A stretch of DNA of 64,000 nt from a virus: positions 1 through 64,000 of IMG/VR virus record IMGVR_UViG_3300031857_000133, one strand, 5' to 3'. Below the pieces are notes generated by a model. That model was not told where the DNA came from. It was given only the letters and a program-made list of their open reading frames with translations, and made no database searches. Position 1 is the first letter of the stretch. Each line of letters opens with the position of its first letter. The position numbers and the translations under genes are program-made. Of the stretch, positions 44,563 through 53,899 are shown in pieces.

Positions 44563-47500
44563 TGCTTAAATATGATTGCTGTCTGTGCATTTGATGTCTG
44601 ATACCACGACACTGGATTAAAGGTAATTTTAGCACCCGAACCAGCACTATTTGGAGTCACATCTGGTGTATAGTAATACTCTCCAACTCCTTGAAGCACA
44701 CTATTACTATTTAGTGTAACTTTACGGATGGCACCATTGCTCGGATAAACTTCAACAAGCGCATTGGCTGCGGTGTTTCTGCCAGTAAATCCAACAGTGA
44801 TTACAGCATTCGTTTGAACGTTCGCAACAGGAGTGATCGTAAACACAGCGTTTGTATATGAATTGCTGTTCGCCGTAAGTGTTACAGTAGCAGTTTGACC
44901 AACATTTGTGGTTGTTGTGAGTGTCAAATTAGCCACGTTTCTAGTGTTAGCATTGTATCCTATACCGAAAGAAGCCGCAGTTGTTGGCGTTTGCAATGTA
45001 GCAGTAGCAGGATTCAAAACACCTACGACGATAATATCTGCGCCATTAGCATATAGTCCAACATTACGCATAGTTGTTCTAACGATTGCGCCGAATGCGC
45101 CATTTACTTCTACTGTGCAGTTTGCCACAAGATTGGCGGTCGATTGTGTGGTCGAGAATACGATGTTGCCGTTCACATATCCTGAACCACCAATTAATGG
45201 ACGAACTTCTGTAATAGAAACTGGAGTAATATTTGGCGTAACATTTGAAGGTGGAATACGATACAAGCCCGCATCCACAATCAAAATAGAGTTCATGTTA
45301 ATTACACCATTTGATGGAAATACATTGTAAGTTGCTATGGCATCTCTTACAGCGATACCACCAGTGAATACGAATCTACCATTCGCAAGTGCAACACCAG
45401 CAAAAGTATTTGTAGCAGTATTGGATGTAATTGATATCACAGAGTTTGGCGAATTATTCATTACCGCCGTTGGTAAAGTGCCATTTGCATACAAGCCAGG
45501 ATCGACGATTGTAATTTTACGAATCTGACCATCCAGAGGTTTCATCTCTAATGTAAATGATGCATTACCAATATTCGCACGTGCAATCGGAGTTCCTTTG
45601 TACAAACCTTTATTGAATAGCGTGACGTTTTGTACGAGGCCTTCTGTTGTTACATAAATTCGTGCGTTTGCTGCAATGTTGTCATCTCCGCCACCTGTAA
45701 ATTGAATGAAACTATTAACTCCGTAAGCAAAGGCGTTAACGGCGATAGAATTTACTTGTGCAGAGTATTGTGGGAAAGTTTCAACACGAATTGTTGCTTG
45801 ACGACTTGGATCGCCTCCAGAAATTACAAGAACACCATTTGAGTGTCCGTTACCAGTGCTTGTTACAGTTACCGAAGAAATTACAACGTTTGCATTAGTA
45901 TTCGGTCTAGCCAATGGAGCTGATTGATATAATCCAGAGTCAATTACTTCAACAGTATTTACTACGGTATTTGGGTGTACAATTAATCTTACGTTTGCAT
46001 CTCTTAATGGTGAACCACCAGAGAATATCAGCCATCCATTTGAGTAACCTTGTCCACGAACATTTATTCTAATGCTATTCGCATCAATTACACGATGTGG
46101 GTTACTATCTGGTATTGCAATAGGTTTGTTGGCATACAAACCACCAGACACAAGTGTTAATGTTCGAATCGTACCATTTGAATTAAATACTTCTACGTTT
46201 GCAACTGCTGGTATTGCTTCATCTGTGCCAGAGAATGTCATCACGCCATTTTCGTAACCAGAACCACCAGCGGTGATTGTGAGGCTTGTGATTTGTCCAC
46301 CGCCATTCGAAAACACCAGATATCCATTTGAATATCCAGAACCAGCATTAGCAATTACAAGATTTGAGATATTTGATGTTGTAATTATAGAGGTGTTGCT
46401 AACAATTGTATTGATTTTTCTAATCTCACCATTAACGGCGATGAGAGAACCTAATGACAAAATGCCTCTTGTGTTTGCAATATTATATTTTGTACTATTG
46501 CCGGTAACAACTACTCTACCATTTCCGACATTAACTGTACCAGCAATCGTATTTGCGGTGAAACTTTGAACTGCCACATCAGTTAGTTCTACAAGATTTT
46601 CTTTGTTGTATAGTGCGTAGTTGACCATACCAACAGGATGCAACAACTGCTTCAGCATTGACTTATATTTGCTGAATTCTGTTTTTGAAGAAATCACATA
46701 TGAGTAATCAACATAGTAATCTTCACCTTGAATCTTTCTTTCAAAAGAAGAAATAATAGAATCTGATGTAGTCCAACGACCTGGTGCAGATGCATATGAA
46801 CGCTCAATCTCTGCTGTTGCTGTGGCGGTACCATCTCCACCAACGATACTTACGGTAGGATTGTATTCGTAACCAGAACCTGGATTAATAACTTGAATCG
46901 AAATAATTTGACCGTTAGCAGTAAAGCCAGTAGGAGTTAAGATTTCACCATCACCAGCCAACGAGTCGATTTGAATATTGGCGCCTAATCCTGTATTGGA
47001 ACTAACAGAAATTGTTGGAAAATTACCTTGCGTATAACCATAACCACCGAGTGGCCAACGATCATATACACCAATTTTTTTGTTTGATGCTGAATATGTA
47101 AATACTGATGAAACTGTGGCGATAGTGTCGCTTGTGATAGAAGAAACTATTCTCGATTCATTGTTAATATCTACAAGGTCGCCACCTTTCAAATCTTGTG
47201 TGAAGAAAGTTCCTGTTCCAGTAATTTCATTACATGCGGCTGAAACAGCACCCACACCACGGATACGAGAATTAGCAGAGTCGATTCTTTGAATTGCACC
47301 AGTAACAGATATTTTACCAACAACAGCGGCAGCCATTTGTCCATAAGTACCAGGCGGATTTGATCCAAAAATAACTTCATCACCGATTTGATAATTTGAA
47401 CCAGCATCAACGATTCGATAGCGACCAATTGATTTCAAACTCTTAGAGTATCGGAAAGGAGCTGATGCGTATTGTGCGCCAGCGGCATCTAAGAACGTCG

Positions 47501-48860
47501 AATTCTTTTCTGTTAACGGTACCGTAGAAGAAAGAATTTTAACATTACTAATTGGACCAACAGTGAGTGTGACATAGTTAATAGCATTAGCGATTGAGTT
47601 CGCAACGTTAATAAAAGGCCTTGCAAATGCTGAACCAAAGTTTGCGTTAGTTATGGCCGACTGTACATTTAAATTAGAGATTACATCAGGTGAAACTTTA
47701 AATGAGTTTGCTGCGTTGGCACCGGACGTATCAATATTATCAACAACAACAGTCATTGTTGTAAATGCGCTGTTGCCATATACGGAGATTGGGGATGCAT
47801 TTGTAAATACTGCACCGCCGTGTACAATACTTACAGTATCAATTTCACCAGTAATAACTCTCTCAACAGTGCCGAAAGCATTAACGGATGCGTTTCCACC
47901 AAATACGAAAACAGAATCGCCTACACTATAGTTGTTTCCTGCGTTTGTGATATTGAATTTTCTAACAATCGAAAATGTCGATGCTCGAATGTCAATTGAA
48001 ATATTATTTGTCTCATCATTAATTGGTATTGTAACGATCTCACCATTTAAAAAATTACCACTGAGAGATTTTAAATTGATTAGAAGTTCAATAGGTAAAC
48101 CAAGATTTAACGTATCTGAGACAATTCTTCGACTTGCAGTTTCAATAATTGCCGAAGCACGTGAAGTAATTCCTGTAACTTTACGATTGTTTAATAATGT
48201 AATATCAAAATTTTCGTAATTTACATTAATTATTGAGCCGTTGGCAGGAGCAACGACAAAATTCAGTTGACGATATTCTTTGTTAATAAAGTAATCAACA
48301 TTTGGAATTTTAATTACATTATTTACGTAAACACTTACTTCATCTTTTCCAGACTTTTGTGCAAGATAAAATGTCTTGTTTGTTCCATTTCCAACATAGC
48401 GGCTTGAAATATCAGGATTAACTCGTAAACGATTGTCTATTTGCCAGTTACTAGCCGATGCACGAAGAACATTATTTTTTGGTAAAATGATATCAATATC
48501 TTCACCAAATACCAATTGAAATAAAAGTTTGAAAGAGTTCTCTGAACCCTTTGTTTTATATAAAGGCAAAAGGTGTTTGAACAAAAGTGCTTTGTTCGAT
48601 TGTACTTCAAATGGTACTAAAGCGCCATATGTGTTGTAAAAATTGGCTTCGAATTGATCCAAAGAATCATCAACATCTCGAATATTTCTTAAAGTTTTTG
48701 CTGTTGTGACTAAATTATTTGAAGTGGGCGCAGTGTTGGCCTGAGTTTCTAAAAACTCATAATACGCTTCTAGGAACGAGATGAACTTCGGATATTCATC
48801 ACGGATAAATTCTGGTACCTGTTGATTAACAAGTATCGATGTTTTTAAATCTACGGACAT
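44559..48860 (-). CDS. gp7: Baseplate wedge protein, gp7-like, with long repeat C-terminus
   Basis: This gene encodes 1433 residues; T4 gp7 has 1032. The N-terminus (VPEFIRDEYPKFISFLEAYY, ALVPFEVQSNKALLFKHLLP, LYKTKGSENSFKLLFQLVFG) is typical of the large wedge protein between gp6 and gp8 in T4-like aquatic phages. Around 715-760 is DYSYVISSKTEFSKYKSMLK followed by LLHPVGMVNYALYN. From ~840 to ~1390 at least seven ~70-90-residue beta repeats occur (GYSNGYLVFSNGG, SGYENGVMTFSG, GYSNGWLIFSGG ... GLYANG). The gp7 name rests on position and size; sequence identity to T4 gp7 itself cannot be claimed. TAATG overlap with gp6. Confidence 0.8.
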   Translation of the reverse strand: MSVDLKTSILVNQQVPEFIRDEYPKFISFLEAYYEFLETQANTAPTSNNLVTTAKTLRNIRDVDDSLDQFEANFYNTYGALVPFEVQSNKALLFKHLLPLYKTKGSENSFKLLFQLVFGEDIDIILPKNNVLRASASNWQIDNRLRVNPDISSRYVGNGTNKTFYLAQKSGKDEVSVYVNNVIKIPNVDYFINKEYRQLNFVVAPANGSIINVNYENFDITLLNNRKVTGITSRASAIIETASRRIVSDTLNLGLPIELLINLKSLSGNFLNGEIVTIPINDETNNISIDIRASTFSIVRKFNITNAGNNYSVGDSVFVFGGNASVNAFGTVERVITGEIDTVSIVHGGAVFTNASPISVYGNSAFTTMTVVVDNIDTSGANAANSFKVSPDVISNLNVQSAITNANFGSAFARPFINVANSIANAINYVTLTVGPISNVKILSSTVPLTEKNSTFLDAAGAQYASAPFRYSKSLKSIGRYRIVDAGSNYQIGDEVIFGSNPPGTYGQMAAAVVGKISVTGAIQRIDSANSRIRGVGAVSAACNEITGTGTFFTQDLKGGDLVDINNESRIVSSITSDTIATVSSVFTYSASNKKIGVYDRWPLGGYGYTQGNFPTISVSSNTGLGANIQIDSLAGDGEILTPTGFTANGQIISIQVINPGSGYEYNPTVSIVGGDGTATATAEIERSYASAPGRWTTSDSIISSFERKIQGEDYYVDYSYVISSKTEFSKYKSMLKQLLHPVGMVNYALYNKENLVELTDVAVQSFTANTIAGTVNVGNGRVVVTGNSTKYNIANTRGILSLGSLIAVNGEIRKINTIVSNTSIITTSNISNLVIANAGSGYSNGYLVFSNGGGQITSLTITAGGSGYENGVMTFSGTDEAIPAVANVEVFNSNGTIRTLTLVSGGLYANKPIAIPDSNPHRVIDANSIRINVRGQGYSNGWLIFSGGSPLRDANVRLIVHPNTVVNTVEVIDSGLYQSAPLARPNTNANVVISSVTVTSTGNGHSNGVLVISGGDPSRQATIRVETFPQYSAQVNSIAVNAFAYGVNSFIQFTGGGDDNIAANARIYVTTEGLVQNVTLFNKGLYKGTPIARANIGNASFTLEMKPLDGQIRKITIVDPGLYANGTLPTAVMNNSPNSVISITSNTATNTFAGVALANGRFVFTGGIAVRDAIATYNVFPSNGVINMNSILIVDAGLYRIPPSNVTPNITPVSITEVRPLIGGSGYVNGNIVFSTTQSTANLVANCTVEVNGAFGAIVRTTMRNVGLYANGADIIVVGVLNPATATLQTPTTAASFGIGYNANTRNVANLTLTTTTNVGQTATVTLTANSNSYTNAVFTITPVANVQTNAVITVGFTGRNTAANALVEVYPSNGAIRKVTLNSNSVLQGVGEYYYTPDVTPNSAGSGAKITFNPVSWYQTSNAQTAIIFKQ

Positions 48861-50917
48861 TATACAGTTTCTAACGTTGTACTGATTGATGTTGGATCAT
48901 CTTGATCTATTGTAACTATTGTATTTTTTTCTGTACTTATAATGCCTTTTTCCGATTCAATCGTAACTCGAATATCACCCTCAACAGACTGTGTGCCTTT
49001 GATGTTAATGTTTGATATTTTAATTGAACCAACATCATAGTCAATTTCGCCAGCATTTTCATCTACAATTTGTCTCTGAGCAAAAGAATCGTAATAAACT
49101 GTGCGAATTGTACCGGTTCTTCCATCGATCACTGCTGAAGCAGTTGCGCCATAACCTCCACCACCAGTAATAGTAACAGTAGCACGTGTGTAGTCAATAC
49201 CACGATTGACCATTTCAATACTTTGGATTCTACCGTTCACGATTGTTGCTGAAGCATTTGCTCCTGTTCCATCGCCTTCAATTGTAATTGTGGGTTGAGA
49301 AGTGAAGCCTGCTCCAGGATTTATAACTTGAATCGAAGAAACACCGGAGAAAGATTGTGGAACTTCATCAAATTGTACTTCACGGTCAACTCCATTGGAG
49401 TCTGCTACTGTAAAAATTGTTGAAGTCAGTTTATTACCGATAGTACCTCTACGCAGAGGTGCATTAAAATTAATAGTATATGGCGTCGAGATGTTTAAAA
49501 TTGGAGTGAACCTTTTTTGTAAACGAACTGATACACTTGAACCAATAATCGCATTTGTATCCACAGAATCAATCGTATCTTGCACTTTAGATAGAATGAA
49601 TTGTGAACCAAACTTATCCAAATTTACGGTCTTGTAATTGAGAATGGCATTTCTAATTGCCGATTTAAGTTGTGTGTCACTGAGTTTAGTTTTTGTTGGA
49701 TTATATGTAACGTCAGAAGACACCAGTAAATACAGAAACTCTGGATCACGGAACACGGTGTTAATAGCAACAATTGCTCTAGGCTTAATTAGTTCGTCGA
49801 TAATTTTTTGTTTCTCAACATCCGAAAGAAAATAGTTTACCTTAGATTTGATAGCAATATAAACGATACCAAATTTTGGAGGTGACTCATCTTCTCCGCC
49901 CCAAACGGAAACAGAATCTACAAAAGGATAATTCTTTATAATATAAGATTCATAGTCTGGAAAAGTGACTAAACGATTCTGTGTTGTAAATTGTAGCGGT
50001 GCAGAAAATTTAATTTGATCAACAGACTCTCTTTCGGAACCACCCGAAGCCTCAGTTATTGGATCAATGATAAAATCTGTACGAGAATTGTTTAGTGAAT
50101 CTGTTAAAGAATCAGTTGAAATAAAATTATTGGCTTTGTTGGCCGCACTTCCATTCGTAACAAGATATTCAACAGTTACAACTGAGCCGTCTGGTATTTT
50201 TTTGCCTATGATATTGTCGCCAAAATAAATTGCATATTGCTGCGCTCTGTTTTCTTGTAAGTAAAATACTTCAGATTGTGTAGTTGTATTTGACGCATCA
50301 GTTGACAACGTATAAACTGAAAAATCTGTGTTTGCCGGCGATGGCTGCACAGTGACGTATAAAGTTGATGTGTCTACGTTCGGATCAGGAAGTATAAAGA
50401 GTTGTTTTGGATTTGAAGCGTTTTCTTGAACGAATGAATAAGATACAAGTTGGCCCTCATAGATGGGTAAATTCAAAAAAGAAAAATTAGTATTAGATTT
50501 CGTTACAGTATAATTCGAGAGTGTGACGAAATTATAAGAAGCACCATCAACCTCATTCGAAATAAATCTATGACCTTTTGGAATCGTAATTGTGGTGTCA
50601 TCTACTGTATTTGTTACCACGCTAAAGTTAATTACAGCACGTGCCGCTTTACGTGAATGTGGAATATATCCTAAAACTTTTGAGTGAGAAACGACAGAAT
50701 CACGAAGTAAAGCTGTGTCCATGAATGCTTCATTTGCAATCATGTTTAAGTAATATGCTTGATAGTGGGTGTTATATGCTAAAATATCCAAGAGAATATT
50801 TAAGCCCGAACCCTCAAAATCATAATCAGTAAACTCCGACTGTTGATTTAAAAACGTTTTTAAATTATTCTTGATTGAGTCAAAATCAAGTTCTGTTACG
50901 GTTAAACGATCTGCCAT
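48860..50917 (-). CDS. gp6: Baseplate wedge subunit, gp6-like
   Basis: This gene encodes 685 residues (T4 gp6 has 660). gp6 dimers make the inner ring of the baseplate. The N-terminus is characteristic: LTVTELDFDSIKNNLKTFLN, FEGSGLNILLDILAYNTHYQ, AYYLNMIANEAFMDTALLRD, KVLGYIPHSRKAA. The middle has the baseplate-J-like YLVTNGSAANKANNF and FPDYESYIIKNYPFVDSVSV. A shared beta repeat (VINPGAGFTSQPTITIEGDG) is inserted near ~525-600. It follows gp25 by two bases, as in T4-like baseplate operons. Confidence 0.94.
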   Translation of the reverse strand: MADRLTVTELDFDSIKNNLKTFLNQQSEFTDYDFEGSGLNILLDILAYNTHYQAYYLNMIANEAFMDTALLRDSVVSHSKVLGYIPHSRKAARAVINFSVVTNTVDDTTITIPKGHRFISNEVDGASYNFVTLSNYTVTKSNTNFSFLNLPIYEGQLVSYSFVQENASNPKQLFILPDPNVDTSTLYVTVQPSPANTDFSVYTLSTDASNTTTQSEVFYLQENRAQQYAIYFGDNIIGKKIPDGSVVTVEYLVTNGSAANKANNFISTDSLTDSLNNSRTDFIIDPITEASGGSERESVDQIKFSAPLQFTTQNRLVTFPDYESYIIKNYPFVDSVSVWGGEDESPPKFGIVYIAIKSKVNYFLSDVEKQKIIDELIKPRAIVAINTVFRDPEFLYLLVSSDVTYNPTKTKLSDTQLKSAIRNAILNYKTVNLDKFGSQFILSKVQDTIDSVDTNAIIGSSVSVRLQKRFTPILNISTPYTINFNAPLRRGTIGNKLTSTIFTVADSNGVDREVQFDEVPQSFSGVSSIQVINPGAGFTSQPTITIEGDGTGANASATIVNGRIQSIEMVNRGIDYTRATVTITGGGGYGATASAVIDGRTGTIRTVYYDSFAQRQIVDENAGEIDYDVGSIKISNINIKGTQSVEGDIRVTIESEKGIISTEKNTIVTIDQDDPTSISTTLETV

Positions 50918-50919
50918 TT

Positions 50920-51342
50920 TTATCTAATTCTCTCTAAGAAGAAATCAATGGTAATTGGATTAGGATTATTGATAATGAAAAATGTCATTGAAATATTGTA
51001 TCGATTTTCATCTGGATACGCTGTTGCTATTACTTCCGTAACATTAACTCTAGGTTCATAATTCAATATCGTTTCTATAATCGCTCTTTCTATTTGAGCA
51101 GAAATGATTGGATCGACATTCTCAAACAATAAACTTCTTAATCCGCTTCCAATTTCGGGTCTAAACGGGCGCTCATAAAAGTTAGTGGAGATTAAGTTTT
51201 TGACGGAGTTAATTACAGCATACTCATTTAGATGCTTCGCTATGTCCTTTTTGACAGGATGAACTGTAAATGCCAAATTTAAATCCCGATACGTTCTCTC
51301 TGAAGGTATTCTGGGATTATTGGATGTGATTGTGGTAGTCAT
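50920..51342 (-). CDS. gp25: Baseplate wedge subunit, gp25-like
   Basis: This gene encodes 140 residues (T4 gp25 has 132). gp25 belongs to the GPW/gp25 family with a lysozyme-like fold lacking enzyme activity; it ties the wedge to the sheath. Visible motifs: DLNLAFTVHPVKKDIAKHLN (~20-39), ISTNFYERPFRPEIGSGLRS (~51-70) and NYEPRVNV (~94-101), the family's EPR motif. No Shine-Dalgarno is seen; ATAAATA lies four bases before the ATG. Confidence 0.95.
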   Translation of the reverse strand: MTTTITSNNPRIPSERTYRDLNLAFTVHPVKKDIAKHLNEYAVINSVKNLISTNFYERPFRPEIGSGLRSLLFENVDPIISAQIERAIIETILNYEPRVNVTEVIATAYPDENRYNISMTFFIINNPNPITIDFFLERIR

Positions 51343-51346
51343 GTTT

Positions 51347-51353
51347 TATTTAT
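51347..51353 (-). promoter_or_regulatory. ATAAATA motif 4 bases before gp25
   Basis: The minus strand reads ATAAATA directly after the gp5.4 stop TGA. As a late promoter it would start the transcript at about the gp25 start codon. No ribosome binding site is visible. Confidence 0.3.
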
Positions 51354-51644
51354 TCAACCGGCAAAAACATTTGGTGAACCGGCAGCAACTGCCGTGCATC
51401 CACCAATTCCATCACCCACTCGACCAGCACCTCTACCATTCACTCTGACTGTGCTAGAGCCACCAGATATAGCACCAACATGCACGTAACAAGGCTTATC
51501 GCCTGGCACCAAATGAGGTGTATTAATATGTCCCTGACAACTCCAAGGTATGCCGTTCACAAAAACATTGGTTGAGCCTTGGGCCCTTATGGGAGTTGAG
51601 CAATGTGTAATATCTGTATCTCCAATTCTACATGCTGCTGGCAT
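51354..51644 (-). CDS. gp5.4: PAAR-repeat spike tip protein, gp5.4-like
   Basis: This gene encodes 96 residues from the ATG ending at 51644. This start is chosen because AAAGGAG lies six bases upstream; a TTG extension to 51665 is less likely. PAAR proteins cap the membrane-piercing spike and bind a metal ion. The sequence has the opening PAACRIGDTDITHC and later GSTNVFVNGIPW, PGDKPCYVHVGAISGGSSTV, RVNGRGAGRVGDGIGGC. Candidate metal ligands are among His14, His39, His44, His56 and the nearby cysteines. It lies between gp5-side genes and gp25 in the hub operon. Confidence 0.93.
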   Translation of the reverse strand: MPAACRIGDTDITHCSTPIRAQGSTNVFVNGIPWSCQGHINTPHLVPGDKPCYVHVGAISGGSSTVRVNGRGAGRVGDGIGGCTAVAAGSPNVFAG

Positions 51645-51655
51645 ATTTTTCTCCT

Positions 51656-52597
51656 TTAAGTCCAACCCGGTGGATTAGTAGTGTAACTGGGTGGTGTATC
51701 CACACCCTGTCCTTCAGATAACCATGCACCAGAGTCTTCTGTTGGATAAATTTTTATTGGTCCCGCTGGCGGCGGTGAAGTAAAAGTTATAAAATTTCCA
51801 TTTACGGTATACATCGAAGGTGTAACAACTATTGAACTGCCTTCAAAATAAACCGCAATATTATATTCCGTTGTACCGGGTTTGTATGAAGGAGTTCTCG
51901 ACAAAGGTCCAAATGTGGTCAAAACTCCATTACCCGTGAACGTATCCGCTTCAAATTGATACTGTTGAACAACTCTCGTTGGATCTTCTGGATTCTCTTC
52001 AACATATACACTATTAACTAACGAATTTAATCTTGTAAAATGTCTAGTCGGTATCAAATGTACATATTGAATAATACCAGAATTCGCACTAACTGTTCCT
52101 TGAAAATTAAAAACTGCCAATTTTTCTAAAGAATCATCTGGATAAAATTTTATAAGATGATTCCATCCAGTTTTAGAACTGTGTGTTGGTGCCCTATTTG
52201 CAATCAAAGTTGAATACGAATTATATGTTGTTACAACAAAATCCCCTTCGGGTTTTGAATCTGAGCCATAAAAACTTGGCTGATCTTCTATGTAATTATT
52301 TGAATTGATCACCTGATATATGTCTCTAGTTGCTAAATCTTCTCCATATTCACCAGTTAAAGTGAATGTCACTTGATATGTTTGTACAATTCCAGTGGTA
52401 ATGAGAATACAACTTGTGTTTACCATTGTGACGCCACTTATCACCGTTTCTGTGGCAAGCCCCTTATCAACAATTGCATTAACGTAAGTAATGTTTACTG
52501 GCTGTCCAGCATCAACATCCATTTTAGGATGTGTAAAAACTACAGTTTCTCCAGCAGGAACTGGAGTAAATTGTCTACCATATTCCGAAAGTGCCAT
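51656..52597 (-). CDS. Baseplate-operon structural protein of unknown function
   Basis: This gene encodes 313 residues. The protein is beta-rich: VVFTHPKMDVDAGQPVNITY near the N-terminus, a middle DDSLEKLAVFNFQGTV, then a beta module at ~220-295 (NIAVYFEGSSIVVTPSMYTV, FITFTSPPPAGPIKIYP) related to the modules in the fibre proteins. The C-terminus is Pro/Thr-rich (TPPSYTTNPPGWT). It lies between gp5.4 and a 65-residue protein and is coupled to the latter by TAATG. It may decorate the baseplate hub or hold fibres; this is inferred. Confidence 0.75.
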   Translation of the reverse strand: MALSEYGRQFTPVPAGETVVFTHPKMDVDAGQPVNITYVNAIVDKGLATETVISGVTMVNTSCILITTGIVQTYQVTFTLTGEYGEDLATRDIYQVINSNNYIEDQPSFYGSDSKPEGDFVVTTYNSYSTLIANRAPTHSSKTGWNHLIKFYPDDSLEKLAVFNFQGTVSANSGIIQYVHLIPTRHFTRLNSLVNSVYVEENPEDPTRVVQQYQFEADTFTGNGVLTTFGPLSRTPSYKPGTTEYNIAVYFEGSSIVVTPSMYTVNGNFITFTSPPPAGPIKIYPTEDSGAWLSEGQGVDTPPSYTTNPPGWT

Positions 52598-52794
52598 TAA
52601 AAACTACCTCTAGACATTAACTCTTTGAATCTAGGCATCCAGGATTCTATTTCATCATGATCTTCTTTCGAGTGTGGCGGTGGCGGCATGTACGGATTAA
52701 ATTTAATCACCGCATCAAACTTTTTAGGTATGTCTTCCCAACGATCATAAGTTTTAAGTTCACCTTCAAGCAAAATAATAAATTCATGTTTCAT
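52597..52794 (-). CDS. Small conserved protein next to gp5
   Basis: This gene encodes 65 residues. The sequence HEFIILLEGELKTYDRWEDI, PKKFDAVIKFNPYMPPPPHS and an acidic HxEIxxW-like helix resemble short proteins beside gp5 in T4-like aquatic phages, with no proven function. It starts one base after the gp5-like gene ends, so it is part of the hub transcript. Confidence 0.7.
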   Translation of the reverse strand: MKHEFIILLEGELKTYDRWEDIPKKFDAVIKFNPYMPPPPHSKEDHDEIESWMPRFKELMSRGSF

Positions 52795-52795
52795 T

Positions 52796-53896
52796 TTAAT
52801 TCAGCCTAATTATTGATCCTCTTATTGTCATGACACCACCCGATCTAATTGATGCCGATCCACTTGCTGATATATCTAAAGTCTGACACGTTGCTTTTAA
52901 TTGCTGTGATACTGTCAGCGTGGCATTTTTTCTAATTGTGCCACTCAAATTTCCATCAACCGTTGCAGTAACATCTCCCTTAACTGTAGCAGTAACATTT
53001 TTTCCTACAAGAGCAGTAACATTCTCATCAACTTTTACGAATGCATTTTTCTTCACATACACTTCAGCATCGCCCTGCACAGTCACAAAACATTTGCCCA
53101 TAATGTAAACACGATCATTACCCATAACTATTTCATAATTATCTTTCGTAACTTTTTCCACTTTGTCGCCAGCAGGAAACCATTCTTGAAATGATCCATT
53201 ACGGTGAGCAAGATGAATGCGTTCTTTGCCGACAGTATCATCGAACTCCATAATGTGTCCTGATTCAGTTTCCGTAACATTATTATATGGATATTTCGTT
53301 CCATATTTTGTTTCAGGTTCATTCCAAGTTCCATTGTATGTCGGCACAGATTTCACTACATTAGTTTTGCGTTCTTGAATAAATGTTTTTTGAATTGTGT
53401 CCGAATCATTTCGTGCGATTCTAGAAGTTGTTGGCTCATCTAAAATATTAGGATATAAAGATGCTTTACTTTCTTCTGTGATTTGTATTCCAGTTCCATC
53501 CGTCTTATACGTTTTTGATTTTGGTGGTCTTGGTGCAGAAGACAATTGTGCATCAGTTCTTGGATCATTAAACGGATCTTGATTGTTTGGTGCTTTTAAT
53601 GGTATACTAGGAAAAGAACCCAGCATTACAGGTTGTTGAGCATTTTCGGCATCAAGAAAGAAACCGAAAACCATATCTCCTTCATTTGGAGTATACACAT
53701 TAACAGAGTTTACAGGAATACTTGGAACAGCCCAAGGCAAACTATTGGTAGGTAATTCCATTTTATTAGCAGAATGCCAACCGACACAACGAACTCGACA
53801 ACGACCCAATTTTAATGGGTCTTGTCTGTCTTCTATTACTCCAGTCCACCAAATAAATCCATCTTTACCTGCAAAATTTTTTTTATTTTCTATCAT
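52796..53896 (-). CDS. gp5: Baseplate hub spike protein, gp5-like, without lysozyme domain
   Basis: This gene encodes 366 residues; T4 gp5 has 575. Residues ~12-110 form the OB-fold: WWTGVIEDRQDPLKLGRCRV, RCVGWHSANKME, SLPWAVPSIPV, GDMVFGFFLDAENAQQPVML. A linker (~110-230) follows, with no glycoside hydrolase motif. From ~250 to the end are VxGxxxxx-type octad repeats (VTATVKGDVTATVDGNLSGT) that form the triple-stranded beta-helix needle. So the cell-wall lysozyme that interrupts T4 gp5 is missing; a GH24 domain occurs instead in 59981-62413. It is followed by a small gene and precedes PAAR gp5.4. Confidence 0.92.
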   Translation of the reverse strand: MIENKKNFAGKDGFIWWTGVIEDRQDPLKLGRCRVRCVGWHSANKMELPTNSLPWAVPSIPVNSVNVYTPNEGDMVFGFFLDAENAQQPVMLGSFPSIPLKAPNNQDPFNDPRTDAQLSSAPRPPKSKTYKTDGTGIQITEESKASLYPNILDEPTTSRIARNDSDTIQKTFIQERKTNVVKSVPTYNGTWNEPETKYGTKYPYNNVTETESGHIMEFDDTVGKERIHLAHRNGSFQEWFPAGDKVEKVTKDNYEIVMGNDRVYIMGKCFVTVQGDAEVYVKKNAFVKVDENVTALVGKNVTATVKGDVTATVDGNLSGTIRKNATLTVSQQLKATCQTLDISASGSASIRSGGVMTIRGSIIRLN

Positions 53897-53899
53897 AGT

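Noticed and set aside
51645-51665. Longer gp5.4 starting at TTG 51665
   Set aside because: The ATG at 51644 has AAAGGAG at proper distance and begins with the canonical PAAR N-terminus.
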